A stretch of DNA of 33,254 nucleotides from a gamma proteobacterium endosymbiont of Lamellibrachia anaximandri (GTDB taxonomy: Bacteria; Pseudomonadota; Gammaproteobacteria; Chromatiales; Chromatiaceae). Every line of letters starts with the position of its first letter. The first letter of the stretch is position 1. Below, piece after piece: positions 7,636 to 16,220 of the stretch. The stretch is taken from NCBI GenBank assembly GCA_016756835.1, contig JAESPE010000040.1, positions 1 to 33,254 of the forward strand, in the 5' to 3' direction. A model generated the notes under the pieces. That model searched no databases. It saw only the letters and a list, made by a program, of their open reading frames with translations, and was not told the DNA's origin. The translations under genes and the position numbers were made by a program.

Positions 7636-9157
7636 TTCTACTTTGTCAGATTAGATCTACAAGCAACTCACTGAATAATATAAAATATCTGCCTGTATTA
7701 CTTGGCAAACACCGTAAGGAAGAGCATCAAATGACAAACACCAAGGTCATTTGAATTACCTGATACGCACATAAGCAAAATCGATCGTATTGCGGAGCGA
7801 TTCCAACGTTTTCAGCATCGCTTCGAATCCCATTTTCGGAGCAAGACGAGGTCGGTATTTCAACCGGCCACACACTATCTCAAAGGCCTGATGCAAGCAC
7901 AGAGAAAGAACATGGAACGCATGGAGGAGGTATAGTTGTAGAAGCCGATGACCAGCGCCTCCAGCATATGCTTACCGAGTCTCCGTGGGATCGTGCTGTG
8001 TTAGACCAAGTGGCGCTGGAAGCCGATCAATGGCTGGGAGGAACCGCGGACACCTGTCTGTTGCTGGATGAGAGTGGCCTTGCCAAGAAGGGCAAACATT
8101 CAGTGGGGGTTAAACGCCAATGGAATGGCCGCCAAGGCAAGGTAGATAACTGCCAGGTTGGTGTATTCGCAGCACTGGGCAAAGGACACTTGTCCACGCT
8201 GATTGATGAACGTCTCTATCTACCCAAAGAGTGGGTATCGAACCCAGCTCGCTGTCGCAAGGCGGGTATCCCAGATGCTGAGCGGAAACATCAAAACAAG
8301 TCGGAGTTAGCGCTGGAGATGGTGCGCCATCAGAAGGCGCTTGGCCTGCGCTTTGCCTGGGTGGGTGCCGATGGTGGTTATGGGAAGGATCCGGTTTTTC
8401 TGAGGGGTTTGGAGGCGATGGATGAGACCTTTGTGGTGGACATCCACAAAGACCAACAGGTCTATCTGGAAGATCCGCAGCCGATCATACCGGAGAGCAC
8501 GACAACACGCGGGCGTCGTCGAAGCCGCCTGCAAGCCCAGACAGCCCGTATGCGCGTTGATCAATGGCTCAATGAGCAACGGGATACCGAGTGGCAGCAA
8601 GTGACATTACGGGATAGCAGCAAAGGCAAGCAGCGCGTAGAGATCCTGCATCATCGGGTTTGGCTTTGGGATGGGAAAGAAGTCCAAGCACATCAATGGC
8701 ACCTGATTGTACGACGAGAAATCGATTCACCGGATACGATCAAATATACCTTATCGAATGCACCGGAAGAAACGCCATCCCATCGTCTTGCAAAGATGCA
8801 GGCGCAACGGTTCTGGGTTGAGCGTTCGTTCCAGGACGGCAAGAGTGAATCGGGTCTTGCTGATTACCAGGCCCGCAAGTGGAAATCCTGGCATCACCAT
8901 ATGGCCCTGGTCATGATGGCGATGTTATTCATGCTCGAAGAGCGCATTCTGCAAAAGGATGATCACCCGTTACTCAGTTGTTCAGACATCGAATCGTTAT
9001 TGCGTGCCTTCCTGCCGCGGCGAGATATTGAACGCGATGAAATTCTACGGCAAATGACGAAACGACATCGTAAACGACAGGCAGCTATCGACTCCCAATA
9101 TCGAAAACAGACGTTACAACAGTCGGTTATAAGATGATGGAATCTGACAAAGTAGAA
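7636..9157 (+). mobile_element. IS701-family-like insertion sequence (1522 bp) with TTAG target duplication
   Basis: The element is bounded by perfect 17-bp terminal inverted repeats: TTCTACTTTGTCAGATT at 7636-7652 and its complement at 9141-9157. It is flanked by the 4-bp direct repeat TTAG (7632-7635 and 9158-9161). A 4-bp duplication of YTAR type is characteristic of IS701-type insertion, and the transposase inside has the matching DDE fold. The clean ends and intact duplication show a simple, unrearranged insertion, while the transposase gene has two frameshifts, so the copy is probably immobile unless served in trans. Confidence 0.9.
7731..9137 (+). pseudogene. IS701-type DDE transposase, two frameshifts
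   Basis: The coding sequence starts MTNTKVI at 7731. It then shifts frame at a T run near 7750 (removing one T restores VIELPDTHISKIDRIAERFQ). It continues through 'HYLKGLMQAQRKNMERMEEV' and shifts again near 7931 (removing TA restores 'EEVVVEADDQRLQHMLTESP'). The remaining 390 codons from 7968 are open and carry the DDE core: LLLDESGLAKKGKHSVG (first Asp), VGADGGYG (second Asp), and 'RFWVERSFQDGKSESGLADY' with the Glu of the C-terminal motif. Total reconstructed length is about 470 codons, close to full length for the family. Two independent lesions make programmed frameshifting unlikely, though translation from ATG 7968 could yield a truncated protein lacking the N-terminal DNA-binding part. 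Confidence 0.85.
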
Positions 9158-9161
9158 TTAG

Positions 9162-9728
9162 TACTGCTTAAGAATGGGGAATATATTTTTCGCGATTTAT
9201 TACGGAAGGGAGTTGCGAATAATTGATCCCCTTGCCATTTCACCATCCATGCCTGAAGCCAACTGCCCAACAAAAAGGAATCTGCTTACCCCTATGACTC
9301 GGCTACTATAGAGAAAGAGATTTGTCCGCGAATGTAAATGGTTGTAACAAAGTGCAATTGCATTGATTTTGTTTGAAAACCTGATTGATATTCATCTGCA
9401 TCGGCCGGTTCACTTATTACAGAATAGGATTTATTGGATGGATGCTATAACTTAATGCACAGGGAAAAATCGCGTTATTTACGGATTGAATAACACTGTC
9501 CACGAGTGCGCCTTTCCATAGGCGCCGATATCTGGATCTCCATGGCTACGCACTTTCTCAGTGTCAGGCTCGATGCCAGACCCGTGGTTAGCGGTCACCC
9601 AGCCTAAACCAAGTCGCTGCGTCCTCTTTTAACGATGCTGGACAATTATCAATGCCAACATCAATCTATTGTGAGAAATTAATAACAAATAAAGATGGAT
9701 TCTTACATCGATTTTGAGGGATTAAACC
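9162..9728. other. Gene-free region between the IS and a small unknown gene
   Basis: No open frame with coding character is visible. Positions 9204-9225 (GAAGGGAGTTGCGAATAATT) nearly repeat 934-953 (GAAGGAAGTTGCGAATAATT) upstream of the first PEP-CTERM gene, so this is another dispersed sequence, followed in both places by a run of Cs. Nothing else is recognised. Confidence 0.4.
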
Positions 9729-10127
9729 ATGCGAATCTTCTTCAAAAAGAAAACATTTGACGACCATTTTTTTAAGGTATTGAGGACCTTTGGACTGGAT
9801 CAGAGCGATATCGATCCCGCCGCCTACAGGAAAATCGCCCAGGGCATTCGCGAACGCTCCAACAGTGTTCACAGGAAATTCCAGTTGCCGGAAAGTGAAA
9901 TCATCGAAGAACATACACATACCGCTGCAATCGCCGCAGTCTATTGTCTGCTAGGACCCAACGAAGCCGTTAAACAGTATCCGGAACTTCAGGATGAGTT
10001 TGACGAGGTGGAAGAGGATCTATTAAATGCAAGAAAAGAAGCAAACAGCCATAGTATCCACCTCATGGTCTTTTCGATCATGAGCGATCAACTACTCTGT
10101 CATCCTGATACGCTGCTGTCCCATTAA
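9729..10127 (+). CDS. Conserved-looking small acidic protein, function unknown
   Basis: The 132-residue product is soluble and largely helical by composition. It has no signal peptide, membrane segment, cysteine cluster or recognised motif. A basic N-terminus (MRIFFKKKTFDDHFFK) is followed by an acidic middle (EIIEEHTH, 'DEFDEVEEDLLNARKEA'). The start is supported by GAGGG at 9717-9721, 7 nt before the ATG. It stands alone, converging on a periplasmic rhodanese gene with a hairpin between them. The coding frame is clean, but the function is not inferable from sequence alone. Confidence 0.65.
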   Translation: MRIFFKKKTFDDHFFKVLRTFGLDQSDIDPAAYRKIAQGIRERSNSVHRKFQLPESEIIEEHTHTAAIAAVYCLLGPNEAVKQYPELQDEFDEVEEDLLNARKEANSHSIHLMVFSIMSDQLLCHPDTLLSH

Positions 10128-10178
10128 CGGGCGAATAAAAGAATATTAGGTAGAGTAGAGAACTGGCAACATTGGAGA

Positions 10179-10204
10179 ACTCCCCACGCAAAAGCGCAGG
10201 GAGT
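10179..10204. terminator. Hairpin between convergent genes
   Basis: ACTCCCCACGC (10179-10189), loop AAAA, GCGCAGGGAGT (10194-10204) pairs except for two adjacent mismatches. Its position between two convergent stops suggests a bidirectional terminator, but neither side has a clear T tract. Confidence 0.4.
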
Positions 10205-10213
10205 AACGCCAGG

Positions 10214-10672
10214 CTAATAAGCACTTTTCGGCGAGAGAAATTTGGCTACATCTGAAATTCCGTGTTTCAGAACGAATACGTTCTTAAACCCGATATGACG
10301 CAACCCTGTGGCAATCGCCATTGCTCTATGACCAGCCTTGCAAACAATAACAACCTTTCCAGTCGTAGGGATTTTTGCCAAATTGGCTGATGTGAAAACC
10401 TCATTCATCGGGATAACTGTACTATTGGCTAAATTGAAGCCATAAACTCCAGTTTCTCCCGGCGTCCGAATATCCACGATAAACAGCTTCTCGCCCTTTT
10501 TCAGAGACTCCACAAAGACCTTCGTCGGAATCATCTGCAACGCCTTTGCGGTGCCTTTGCCCGTGAATGAGCTAAAATACTGTTCATAGCTCTTTGCCAA
10601 TCCTTGATCATAGGAAAAGGCCGGGCCAACAAAGAATACGAACAGGATTACTAACAGGAATAATTTTTTCAT
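10214..10672 (-). CDS. Periplasmic rhodanese-like protein
   Basis: From the ATG at 10670-10672 (AGAGGAGGTAGGT immediately upstream, an excellent ribosome site) the protein is 152 residues. A lipophilic signal peptide (MKKLFLLVILFVFFVGPAFS, cleaved near residue 20) is followed by one rhodanese domain. It has FIVDIRTPGETGVYG (64-78), IPMNE, and the active loop CKAGHRA at 111-117 with Cys111. The loop is the expected six to seven residues, so sulfurtransferase chemistry in the periplasm is plausible. It differs from the cytosolic rhodanese at 3306 in location and loop sequence, so it is not a recent duplicate. It lies downstream of, and on the same strand as, the formate dehydrogenase operon, but about 295 nt away, so it probably has its own promoter. 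Confidence 0.8.
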   Translation of the reverse strand: MKKLFLLVILFVFFVGPAFSYDQGLAKSYEQYFSSFTGKGTAKALQMIPTKVFVESLKKGEKLFIVDIRTPGETGVYGFNLANSTVIPMNEVFTSANLAKIPTTGKVVIVCKAGHRAMAIATGLRHIGFKNVFVLKHGISDVAKFLSPKSAY

Positions 10673-10967
10673 ACCTACCTCCTCTAACAGCGCACTGCTA
10701 ACCTCGATGGTCATGCATGAGGAGGTTTACTTAGCATTCCTCGAACCCCCTCCTGCTACCCCGGGTGCTCATTCCTTATACTGGTAATTATAGTATTGAA
10801 GGGCTGCTTTGATGCGATTTTCCTGATCTTTCCCAGTTTATTAATATTATGCTTTCAAAATGTCCCAGATCAGCCGCTTGCGAGCCATACATTCAGCCGC
10901 TCTGCCAAGCTCACGCCGCGCCTGACGACGTGCAGGCCGAGAGAGAAAAATCTCGTTCTATCGTTTT

Positions 10968-13661
10968 TCACCCTGCGGCAAGCCGTACTGCCACGACCTT
11001 ATACTCGGGCGTCATACTCTCCTGGTCGAAGATGCCGCTGGTAAGATGATTGATGGCAATCTCCGGAAAATGAAAAGTCGTGAAGAGAATCCCCGGTTTC
11101 ACCTCATCACTGACCTGCACATTAAGATGGGTCACGCCGTTGGACGACTGAATCTCCACCCGTGAACCATCCGTAAACCCCTCTCTTGCCGCATCAGCCG
11201 GATTGATCAGCAAAACATCATGATCGACAAGTTCCAGATTGGGTGTTCGCCGAGTCATGCTGCCGCAATTGTAATGCTCCAGGCGTCGACTGGTGGTTAG
11301 AATATAGGGAAATTCTGCGGAGTGGTCGAGAAGCTCCGGGGTCTCCTGAAACTCGAAGAAACGGAACCTGCCCTTGGGCAATGCGAACTGCTGCTGATGG
11401 AGAATTTTAGTATCAGTTCCATCTACCGCTACCGGCCATTGCTTGCCGTTACCATCGAGATTTTCCCAAGTAACACCGGCAAAGAACGGCACTACCTGGG
11501 AGATCTCCTTAAGCAGTTCGGCGGGATCATAGCGTCCTTGGGGATAACCCATACGTTCCATCACGTTGCAGACGATCTCCCCGTCTGGCCGAGTACCTCG
11601 TAAAGGCCCGATAGCTGCGTTGATTTTCTGAATTCGCCGTTCACCGTTGGTGAAGGTTCCGCTCTTTTCAAGAGATGATGAGGCCGGCAGAATGACGTCG
11701 GCCATACTGCATGTCTCGGTCATGAAGAGCTCCTGTACGATCAGAAGATCAAGCAGACTGAGAGAATACTTCACTTCACAGGAGTTAGGATCTGTCTGCA
11801 GTATATCCTCGCCCATAATCCATAAGGCCTTGAGCTTGCCATCCCTCGCCGCACCAAACATTTGCGGAATCTTCAGACCCGCTTGAGTCGGAATTTCGGT
11901 GCCGTAGACCTTCTCGAATTGGGCCCTGATCTCCGGCTGTTTATAGTCCAGATAGCCTGCGCCAAAATCCGGCTGAACCCCCATGTCGACGGCTCCCTGG
12001 ACATTATTCTGCCCGCGCAGTGGATTCATGCCGGTACCCGGACGGCCGATGTTGCCAGTCATCATAATCATCGAAGCGAGCATCATGATCGCCCGGCTAC
12101 CCTGGTAATGTTCGGTAATCCCAAGGCCATGAAAGGCCATGGCACGCCGGGAACGGCCATAAATTTCAGCCGCGTGTCGGGCGTCTTCGCGCGATACACC
12201 GGTTGTCTTTTCCAGTTGATCGAGATCCTGCGCCATTACCTTCGCACTGAATTCCTCGAAACCTTCGGTCCGGCCGGCAACGAAAGTCTGGTCGACATAT
12301 CCCAGCTCAATCAGGTAACGGCAAAGCATGTTAAGCAGGGCTACGTTGCTGCCCGGGCGCGGTTGCAAGTGACAGGCGGCATACTTTGACAGTTCAGAGC
12401 GGCGTGGATCAACGATGATCAGATCAACACCCTGGATTGCCGCCTGTTTCAACCTGGCCCCGGTAACCGGATGAGCCTCAGTGGGGTTAGCGCCAAAGAT
12501 GAGCAAGCAGTCGGCCAGCGGAATCTCCCCGATCGAATTGGTTGCCGCACCAGTACCATAGACCTGCTGCATGCCAAAAGCAGTTGGTGAATGGCAGACC
12601 CGTGCACAACCGTCAATATTATTATTGCCGATCACTGCACGCATGAACTTCTGCATCAGATAGTTCTCTTCGTTGGTACAGCGAGCAGACGAAATGGCTG
12701 CGATGGCATCCGGACCATGTTCTTGCTTGATAGCAGCGAGCCGTTGAGCAATATAGTCGAGCGCCTCATCCCAACAGACTTCAACCAGCTCGCCATCACG
12801 GCGAATCATCGGGCTCGTCAGGCGGTCCGGATGGTGTACGTATTCAAAGGCGTAGCGCCCTTTGAGACAGGTATGTCCCCGATTGGCCTCTGCGTCTTCG
12901 ATGGCACTGATAGCGGATACCCGACTCTGCCTGACCTTTACCTCCAGATTACAGCCAACGCCGCAATAGGTGCAGACGGTCTGTACCGTATTATCTGCCC
13001 GCAGAGTCTTGGCCCGGTAGCGGTCACTAAGGGCATTGGTCGGACAAGTCTGTACGCATCGGCCACAGGAGACACAACCCGCCTCGCCAAAGTCGCCCGC
13101 CGAGCCCTGGATGATATGGCTCTTTATGCCACGATTGGCCATGGATAATACGAACTGACCTTGCACCTCATCGCAGGCACGGATGCAACGATAGCAATGA
13201 ATGCACTCAGCCGGATCGAATCGCAGATAAGGATGAGGTTGCGCCGGCTTACCGGGTTCCTGTTCCAGTGGATAGCGACTCTCGGTGATACCGTACTCGC
13301 GCAGCAGCTTTTGAAACAACGACGGAGTCTCGTCCGCCGCAGGCTCAAGTTTATCCTGCGGATAGTTACTCAACAGCAGTTCGAGTATGCCTTTGCGCAC
13401 CCGGCTCAGACGGTCTCCACGGGTCGAGATATGCAAACCATCTGCTGCGGGGGTATGGCACGAGGCCATTAAGCGACCAGCTTCTCCCTTGTCGCGAGCC
13501 ACTTCAACCAAACATATGCGGCAGGCGCCAAACGGCTCCAATGCCGGGTCATGGCAGAGCACGGGAATCTCGGTGTCCCCAAGGTGGCGGCTGACACACT
13601 CATAGAGGGTTTCTCCCAGTTCGAAGGCATAGGCAGTGCCGTTGATAGTGATCTGACTCAT
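10968..13661 (-). CDS. fdsA: Formate dehydrogenase catalytic (alpha) subunit, Cys-type, NuoG-like N-terminus
   Basis: The 897-residue molybdoenzyme would oxidise formate to CO2 (or the reverse) at a bis-MGD cofactor. Clusters in order: plant-type [2Fe-2S] (Cys36, 47, 50, 68); two ferredoxin-type [4Fe-4S] motifs (Cys153/156/159/163 and Cys196/199/202/206); and the molybdopterin-domain [4Fe-4S] (Cys230/233/237/265). The metal ligand is Cys355 in CARVCHSPT, where selenoproteins have Sec. The NuoG-type His/Cys3 cluster site between residues 70 and 110 appears to be absent. The C-terminal domain ('ILTTSRRLEHYNCGSMTRRT', 'PEYKVVAVRL') is the usual MGD-binding fold. No twin-arginine signal is present, so the enzyme is cytosolic. 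The start overlaps the stop of the preceding subunit by 4 nt (ATGA), indicating translational coupling. mobB at 23716 would help make the cofactor. Confidence 0.92.
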   Translation of the reverse strand: MSQITINGTAYAFELGETLYECVSRHLGDTEIPVLCHDPALEPFGACRICLVEVARDKGEAGRLMASCHTPAADGLHISTRGDRLSRVRKGILELLLSNYPQDKLEPAADETPSLFQKLLREYGITESRYPLEQEPGKPAQPHPYLRFDPAECIHCYRCIRACDEVQGQFVLSMANRGIKSHIIQGSAGDFGEAGCVSCGRCVQTCPTNALSDRYRAKTLRADNTVQTVCTYCGVGCNLEVKVRQSRVSAISAIEDAEANRGHTCLKGRYAFEYVHHPDRLTSPMIRRDGELVEVCWDEALDYIAQRLAAIKQEHGPDAIAAISSARCTNEENYLMQKFMRAVIGNNNIDGCARVCHSPTAFGMQQVYGTGAATNSIGEIPLADCLLIFGANPTEAHPVTGARLKQAAIQGVDLIIVDPRRSELSKYAACHLQPRPGSNVALLNMLCRYLIELGYVDQTFVAGRTEGFEEFSAKVMAQDLDQLEKTTGVSREDARHAAEIYGRSRRAMAFHGLGITEHYQGSRAIMMLASMIMMTGNIGRPGTGMNPLRGQNNVQGAVDMGVQPDFGAGYLDYKQPEIRAQFEKVYGTEIPTQAGLKIPQMFGAARDGKLKALWIMGEDILQTDPNSCEVKYSLSLLDLLIVQELFMTETCSMADVILPASSSLEKSGTFTNGERRIQKINAAIGPLRGTRPDGEIVCNVMERMGYPQGRYDPAELLKEISQVVPFFAGVTWENLDGNGKQWPVAVDGTDTKILHQQQFALPKGRFRFFEFQETPELLDHSAEFPYILTTSRRLEHYNCGSMTRRTPNLELVDHDVLLINPADAAREGFTDGSRVEIQSSNGVTHLNVQVSDEVKPGILFTTFHFPEIAINHLTSGIFDQESMTPEYKVVAVRLAAG

Positions 13662-15247
13662 GCTGTGAAATAGGGGGAAAGTTCATCATGAAAATGCGTC
13701 AGAGCATTGCGCATCGGTAGTGGAATACCGCTTCCCAAGGCACACAATGAACCGGCCTCCAATAGTTCCAGCAGCTCATCAAACAATTCGCTATTCAACG
13801 GGTTATCTGCTGATGCCTGCTCCAGCAGGTGACTGCCCTTCGCTGTCCCAAGCCGGCACGGGGTACATTTCCCACAGGACTCGTCGGCCATGTAATCGAT
13901 AATATGACGCATGAAATCGATCATGGGAAAGTGCTTCGGGATGGCGATGATGCCAGCATGCCCCAAGGCGAAACCGGCTCGCTGGAAACTTTCGAAGTCC
14001 ACTGTCAGCGAGTCGATGGCGGCGAGCGGGATAATGGATCCAAGCGGTCCGCCCACCTGTAACGCTTTCACCCCGGTCTCGAAACCTCCAGCGTGGCGGA
14101 AGATCAGGTCACTGAACCGATAGCCGAAATCAACTTCGTAAAGTCCAGGTTTCGCAAACTGGCTATCGAGGGAGATCAGTTTGGTCCCCTTGCTCTCCCC
14201 GGTGCCGATGGCGGCATAGGCTTCGCCACCCTGCTGCAGTATCCAGGAAATATTGGCGAATGTTTCCACATTGGAAAGTAGTGTCGGCTTGCCCCAAAGA
14301 CCATGGGTGGCGGGAAACGGGGGGCGTACACGCACTTCAGGACGTTGCCCCTCGATCGAGCTGAGCAGCGCTGTCTCCTCACCGCAAACGTAAGAACCTG
14401 CACCTTCGATGATTTGAAAAGAGAAATTACGACTGATCTGATCCGGCAAGGCATCAAACTCGGCAATGGCCGCTTCCACCCTGCGGATCGCCGCAGGGTA
14501 CTCGCGACGGATATAGAGTACTCCGGTGCTGGCGTCTGCTGCGACTCCGGCGGCATACATGCCTGCCATCACCTTATGTGGTTGCTGTTCCAACAGATAT
14601 CGGTCCGAGAAGGCGCCGGGATCGCCCTCATCCGCATTGCAGACGACATATTTTTCGCTGCTCTGAGCCTCGGCGGTAGCACGGCATTTAAAAGCAAAGC
14701 CAAATCCCGCGCCACCTCGGCCGCGGAGTTTCGAGCGCTCCAGTTGAGGAAGTATCTCATCGCGCTTGTCTAATGCGATCCGATAGAGCTCTTCTAACGA
14801 ATCAACCGGGCCGGTAAGTATGGCTGACGGGGAGAGGCAATAGACCGGCATTTCCGGTCGACTTAAATCGTCATCCCCCTGATGGTATCCATCCAGTCGG
14901 CCGTCAACTTCGCGTTTCAGCAAACCCGCTCCGCGATAGCAGTATCCGCAGCACATGGCTTTGCCCGCGTGCGGATGGCGTGTCGCGGTTTCTGCGGCAG
15001 AACCGTTTACCAGACAAGCTGTGCCGTGACATACCAGCACTTCGCTGTTCTTCGTCTGTTCGTTCAGAAAGTCATAGAAACTGGCGGTTCCCTTGATCAC
15101 CGAAGCCGACAGACTAGCCTCCTCCGCCAACAAGGTCATTGCCGCATCGCTCTTCTCTGTGTCTGACTGAATCGTTGCGCCGAGCAAATCGAATAGATTG
15201 TTTTCAAGGCCCTGGCGACTGCTTAAAGCACGGATATTTTTTGACAT
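13658..15247 (-). CDS. fdsB: NAD-linked formate dehydrogenase diaphorase subunit, NuoE-NuoF fusion
   Basis: The product has 529 residues. Residues about 1-150 are a NuoE/FdsG-like thioredoxin-fold domain with candidate [2Fe-2S] ligands Cys73, Cys78, Cys99 or Cys100, and Cys103. The rest is NuoF-like: the FMN/NAD motif GRGGAGF at 176-182, 'CNADEGDPGAFSDR', 'GAGSYVCGEETALLSSIEG', and a [4Fe-4S] set Cys458/461/464 plus Cys502. It would pass electrons from the catalytic subunit through FMN to NAD+. Soluble Fds enzymes usually have separate gamma (NuoE) and beta (NuoF) subunits; here they are one protein. The start ATG at 15245-15247 has GAGAGGGGG just upstream. It is the first gene of a two-gene operon with the alpha subunit. 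No fdhD or delta subunit gene is seen next to it. Confidence 0.9.
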   Translation of the reverse strand: MSKNIRALSSRQGLENNLFDLLGATIQSDTEKSDAAMTLLAEEASLSASVIKGTASFYDFLNEQTKNSEVLVCHGTACLVNGSAAETATRHPHAGKAMCCGYCYRGAGLLKREVDGRLDGYHQGDDDLSRPEMPVYCLSPSAILTGPVDSLEELYRIALDKRDEILPQLERSKLRGRGGAGFGFAFKCRATAEAQSSEKYVVCNADEGDPGAFSDRYLLEQQPHKVMAGMYAAGVAADASTGVLYIRREYPAAIRRVEAAIAEFDALPDQISRNFSFQIIEGAGSYVCGEETALLSSIEGQRPEVRVRPPFPATHGLWGKPTLLSNVETFANISWILQQGGEAYAAIGTGESKGTKLISLDSQFAKPGLYEVDFGYRFSDLIFRHAGGFETGVKALQVGGPLGSIIPLAAIDSLTVDFESFQRAGFALGHAGIIAIPKHFPMIDFMRHIIDYMADESCGKCTPCRLGTAKGSHLLEQASADNPLNSELFDELLELLEAGSLCALGSGIPLPMRNALTHFHDELSPYFTA

Positions 15248-15560
15248 GCCCCCTCTCTCAGCGCCTTGGCTCCGCCGGCTGGTATGACTTCGGCATCAAT
15301 AGACTGCACAGGCAGTCGGCAGCAATGTGATTTCAGGTGCATTCTCCTGACACATATCAGTTCTTTTATCGAGGATAATATAGCGCATGGCTCCTTGCCA
15401 ACCGCAGCTGAATCTAACAGCTGCCCCACTTTGAATTACTGATTAGCGCTTCCCCTTGAGACATCCCGGTCTTACGTTTCTTGTGGGTCCAGGATGGTCC
15501 AGCCATATCAGATTTTTTGTTGGATATTTATGAATGCACCAACGTCAACACCGCTTACAA
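15248..15560. other. Upstream region of the formate dehydrogenase operon
   Basis: This presumably holds the operon promoter, though no convincing -35/-10 pair stands out. A 30-codon minus-strand frame (15296-15388, starting MRYIILDKRTDMCQENAPEI) has AGGAG only 3 nt before its ATG. An alternative frame continues as IDAEVIPAGGAKALREGA up to the operon start. The two together could be the remains of a small upstream gene or a leader peptide, but neither is strong enough to call. Confidence 0.3.
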
Positions 15561-16220
15561 TCAGCTAAACACCTCCAAAAAGTACTGATCGTAGCCCCGG
15601 TTGGCGTAGACGGCTTCCATCTTCTCCTCCCAGAAGGTGCCGAAATCCATAGCATCGGTGAAACGGACCTTGCCGAGGTTGGGATCAAGAAAGAGTATCG
15701 GGCCATCCGGCACCACCGCGGTGAATGCGGTTGCATGCTGCCCCCCGGTGGACTTGCGGATACGGCTCATTACCGCCAGGGTGGCGGTGCCGTGAGGTGG
15801 CGCCGAGGTGGTCAACAGGTCGTCGATTGCCATCGCAACCGCTGCCCCCAGCCCAAAAAGATCCCCACTTCCCTTGGCCACGACGCGTGAACTGAGCCCA
15901 TCCCGTTTCATCACCGGTGCGATCGCCTCGCCAAAGCTCTTGCCCCCGGAACCCTCGCGGATCTTCGCCTCCAGCAACGCCTGCACAAAACGGGCGGAGG
16001 CAGTGGAACGCCCACCCTGGATTCCTTTGGAGCGCTGCATACCGTTGGGCTGCACCAGATCGTGCCGCAGAAACGAGTAACAAATTCCGGCACAGATCCC
16101 CTCTCCTTGGGCAAACCCCTTCACCAAGGGATCCTGTCCCTGTTGGTAGGCCATGATCACCTCGCCGTTTATACCGGCATCATCGAGGATCTGCTGGAAC
16201 TTGGCCTTCGTCCACGCCAT
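15561..16220 (-). CDS. YopT/C58-like cysteine protease-fold protein
   Basis: The 219-residue product starts at ATG 16218-16220, with AGGAG at 16231-16235 giving normal spacing; a longer frame without a ribosome site was not used. It shows the C58 (YopT/AvrPphB) catalytic pattern in order: Cys43 in EGICAGICYSFL, His162 in GGQHATAFTAV, and Asp179 in FLDPNLGKVRF. In known C58 peptidases these are the Cys-His-Asp triad of toxins and type III effectors that cut prenylated GTPases or host kinases. No secretion signal, membrane segment or accessory domain is visible, and no secretion-system gene is adjacent. The gene stands alone upstream of the formate dehydrogenase operon. Activity is inferred from motifs only. 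A secreted effector in a host-associated bacterium, or an intracellular toxin, are both possible. Confidence 0.7.
   Translation of the reverse strand: MAWTKAKFQQILDDAGINGEVIMAYQQGQDPLVKGFAQGEGICAGICYSFLRHDLVQPNGMQRSKGIQGGRSTASARFVQALLEAKIREGSGGKSFGEAIAPVMKRDGLSSRVVAKGSGDLFGLGAAVAMAIDDLLTTSAPPHGTATLAVMSRIRKSTGGQHATAFTAVVPDGPILFLDPNLGKVRFTDAMDFGTFWEEKMEAVYANRGYDQYFLEVFS

Noticed and set aside
7740-7935. Programmed frameshifting in the IS transposase
   Set aside because: Two separate shifts are needed and neither site has a standard slippery heptamer with downstream structure; decay is more likely.
10930-10965. Terminator after the formate dehydrogenase alpha gene
   Set aside because: A short CGAGA/TCTCG stem can be drawn but lacks a T tract on the transcribed strand.
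12590-12610. Selenocysteine at the formate dehydrogenase active site
   Set aside because: The codon at the ligand position is a normal Cys codon (CARVCHSPT) and the frame is uninterrupted.
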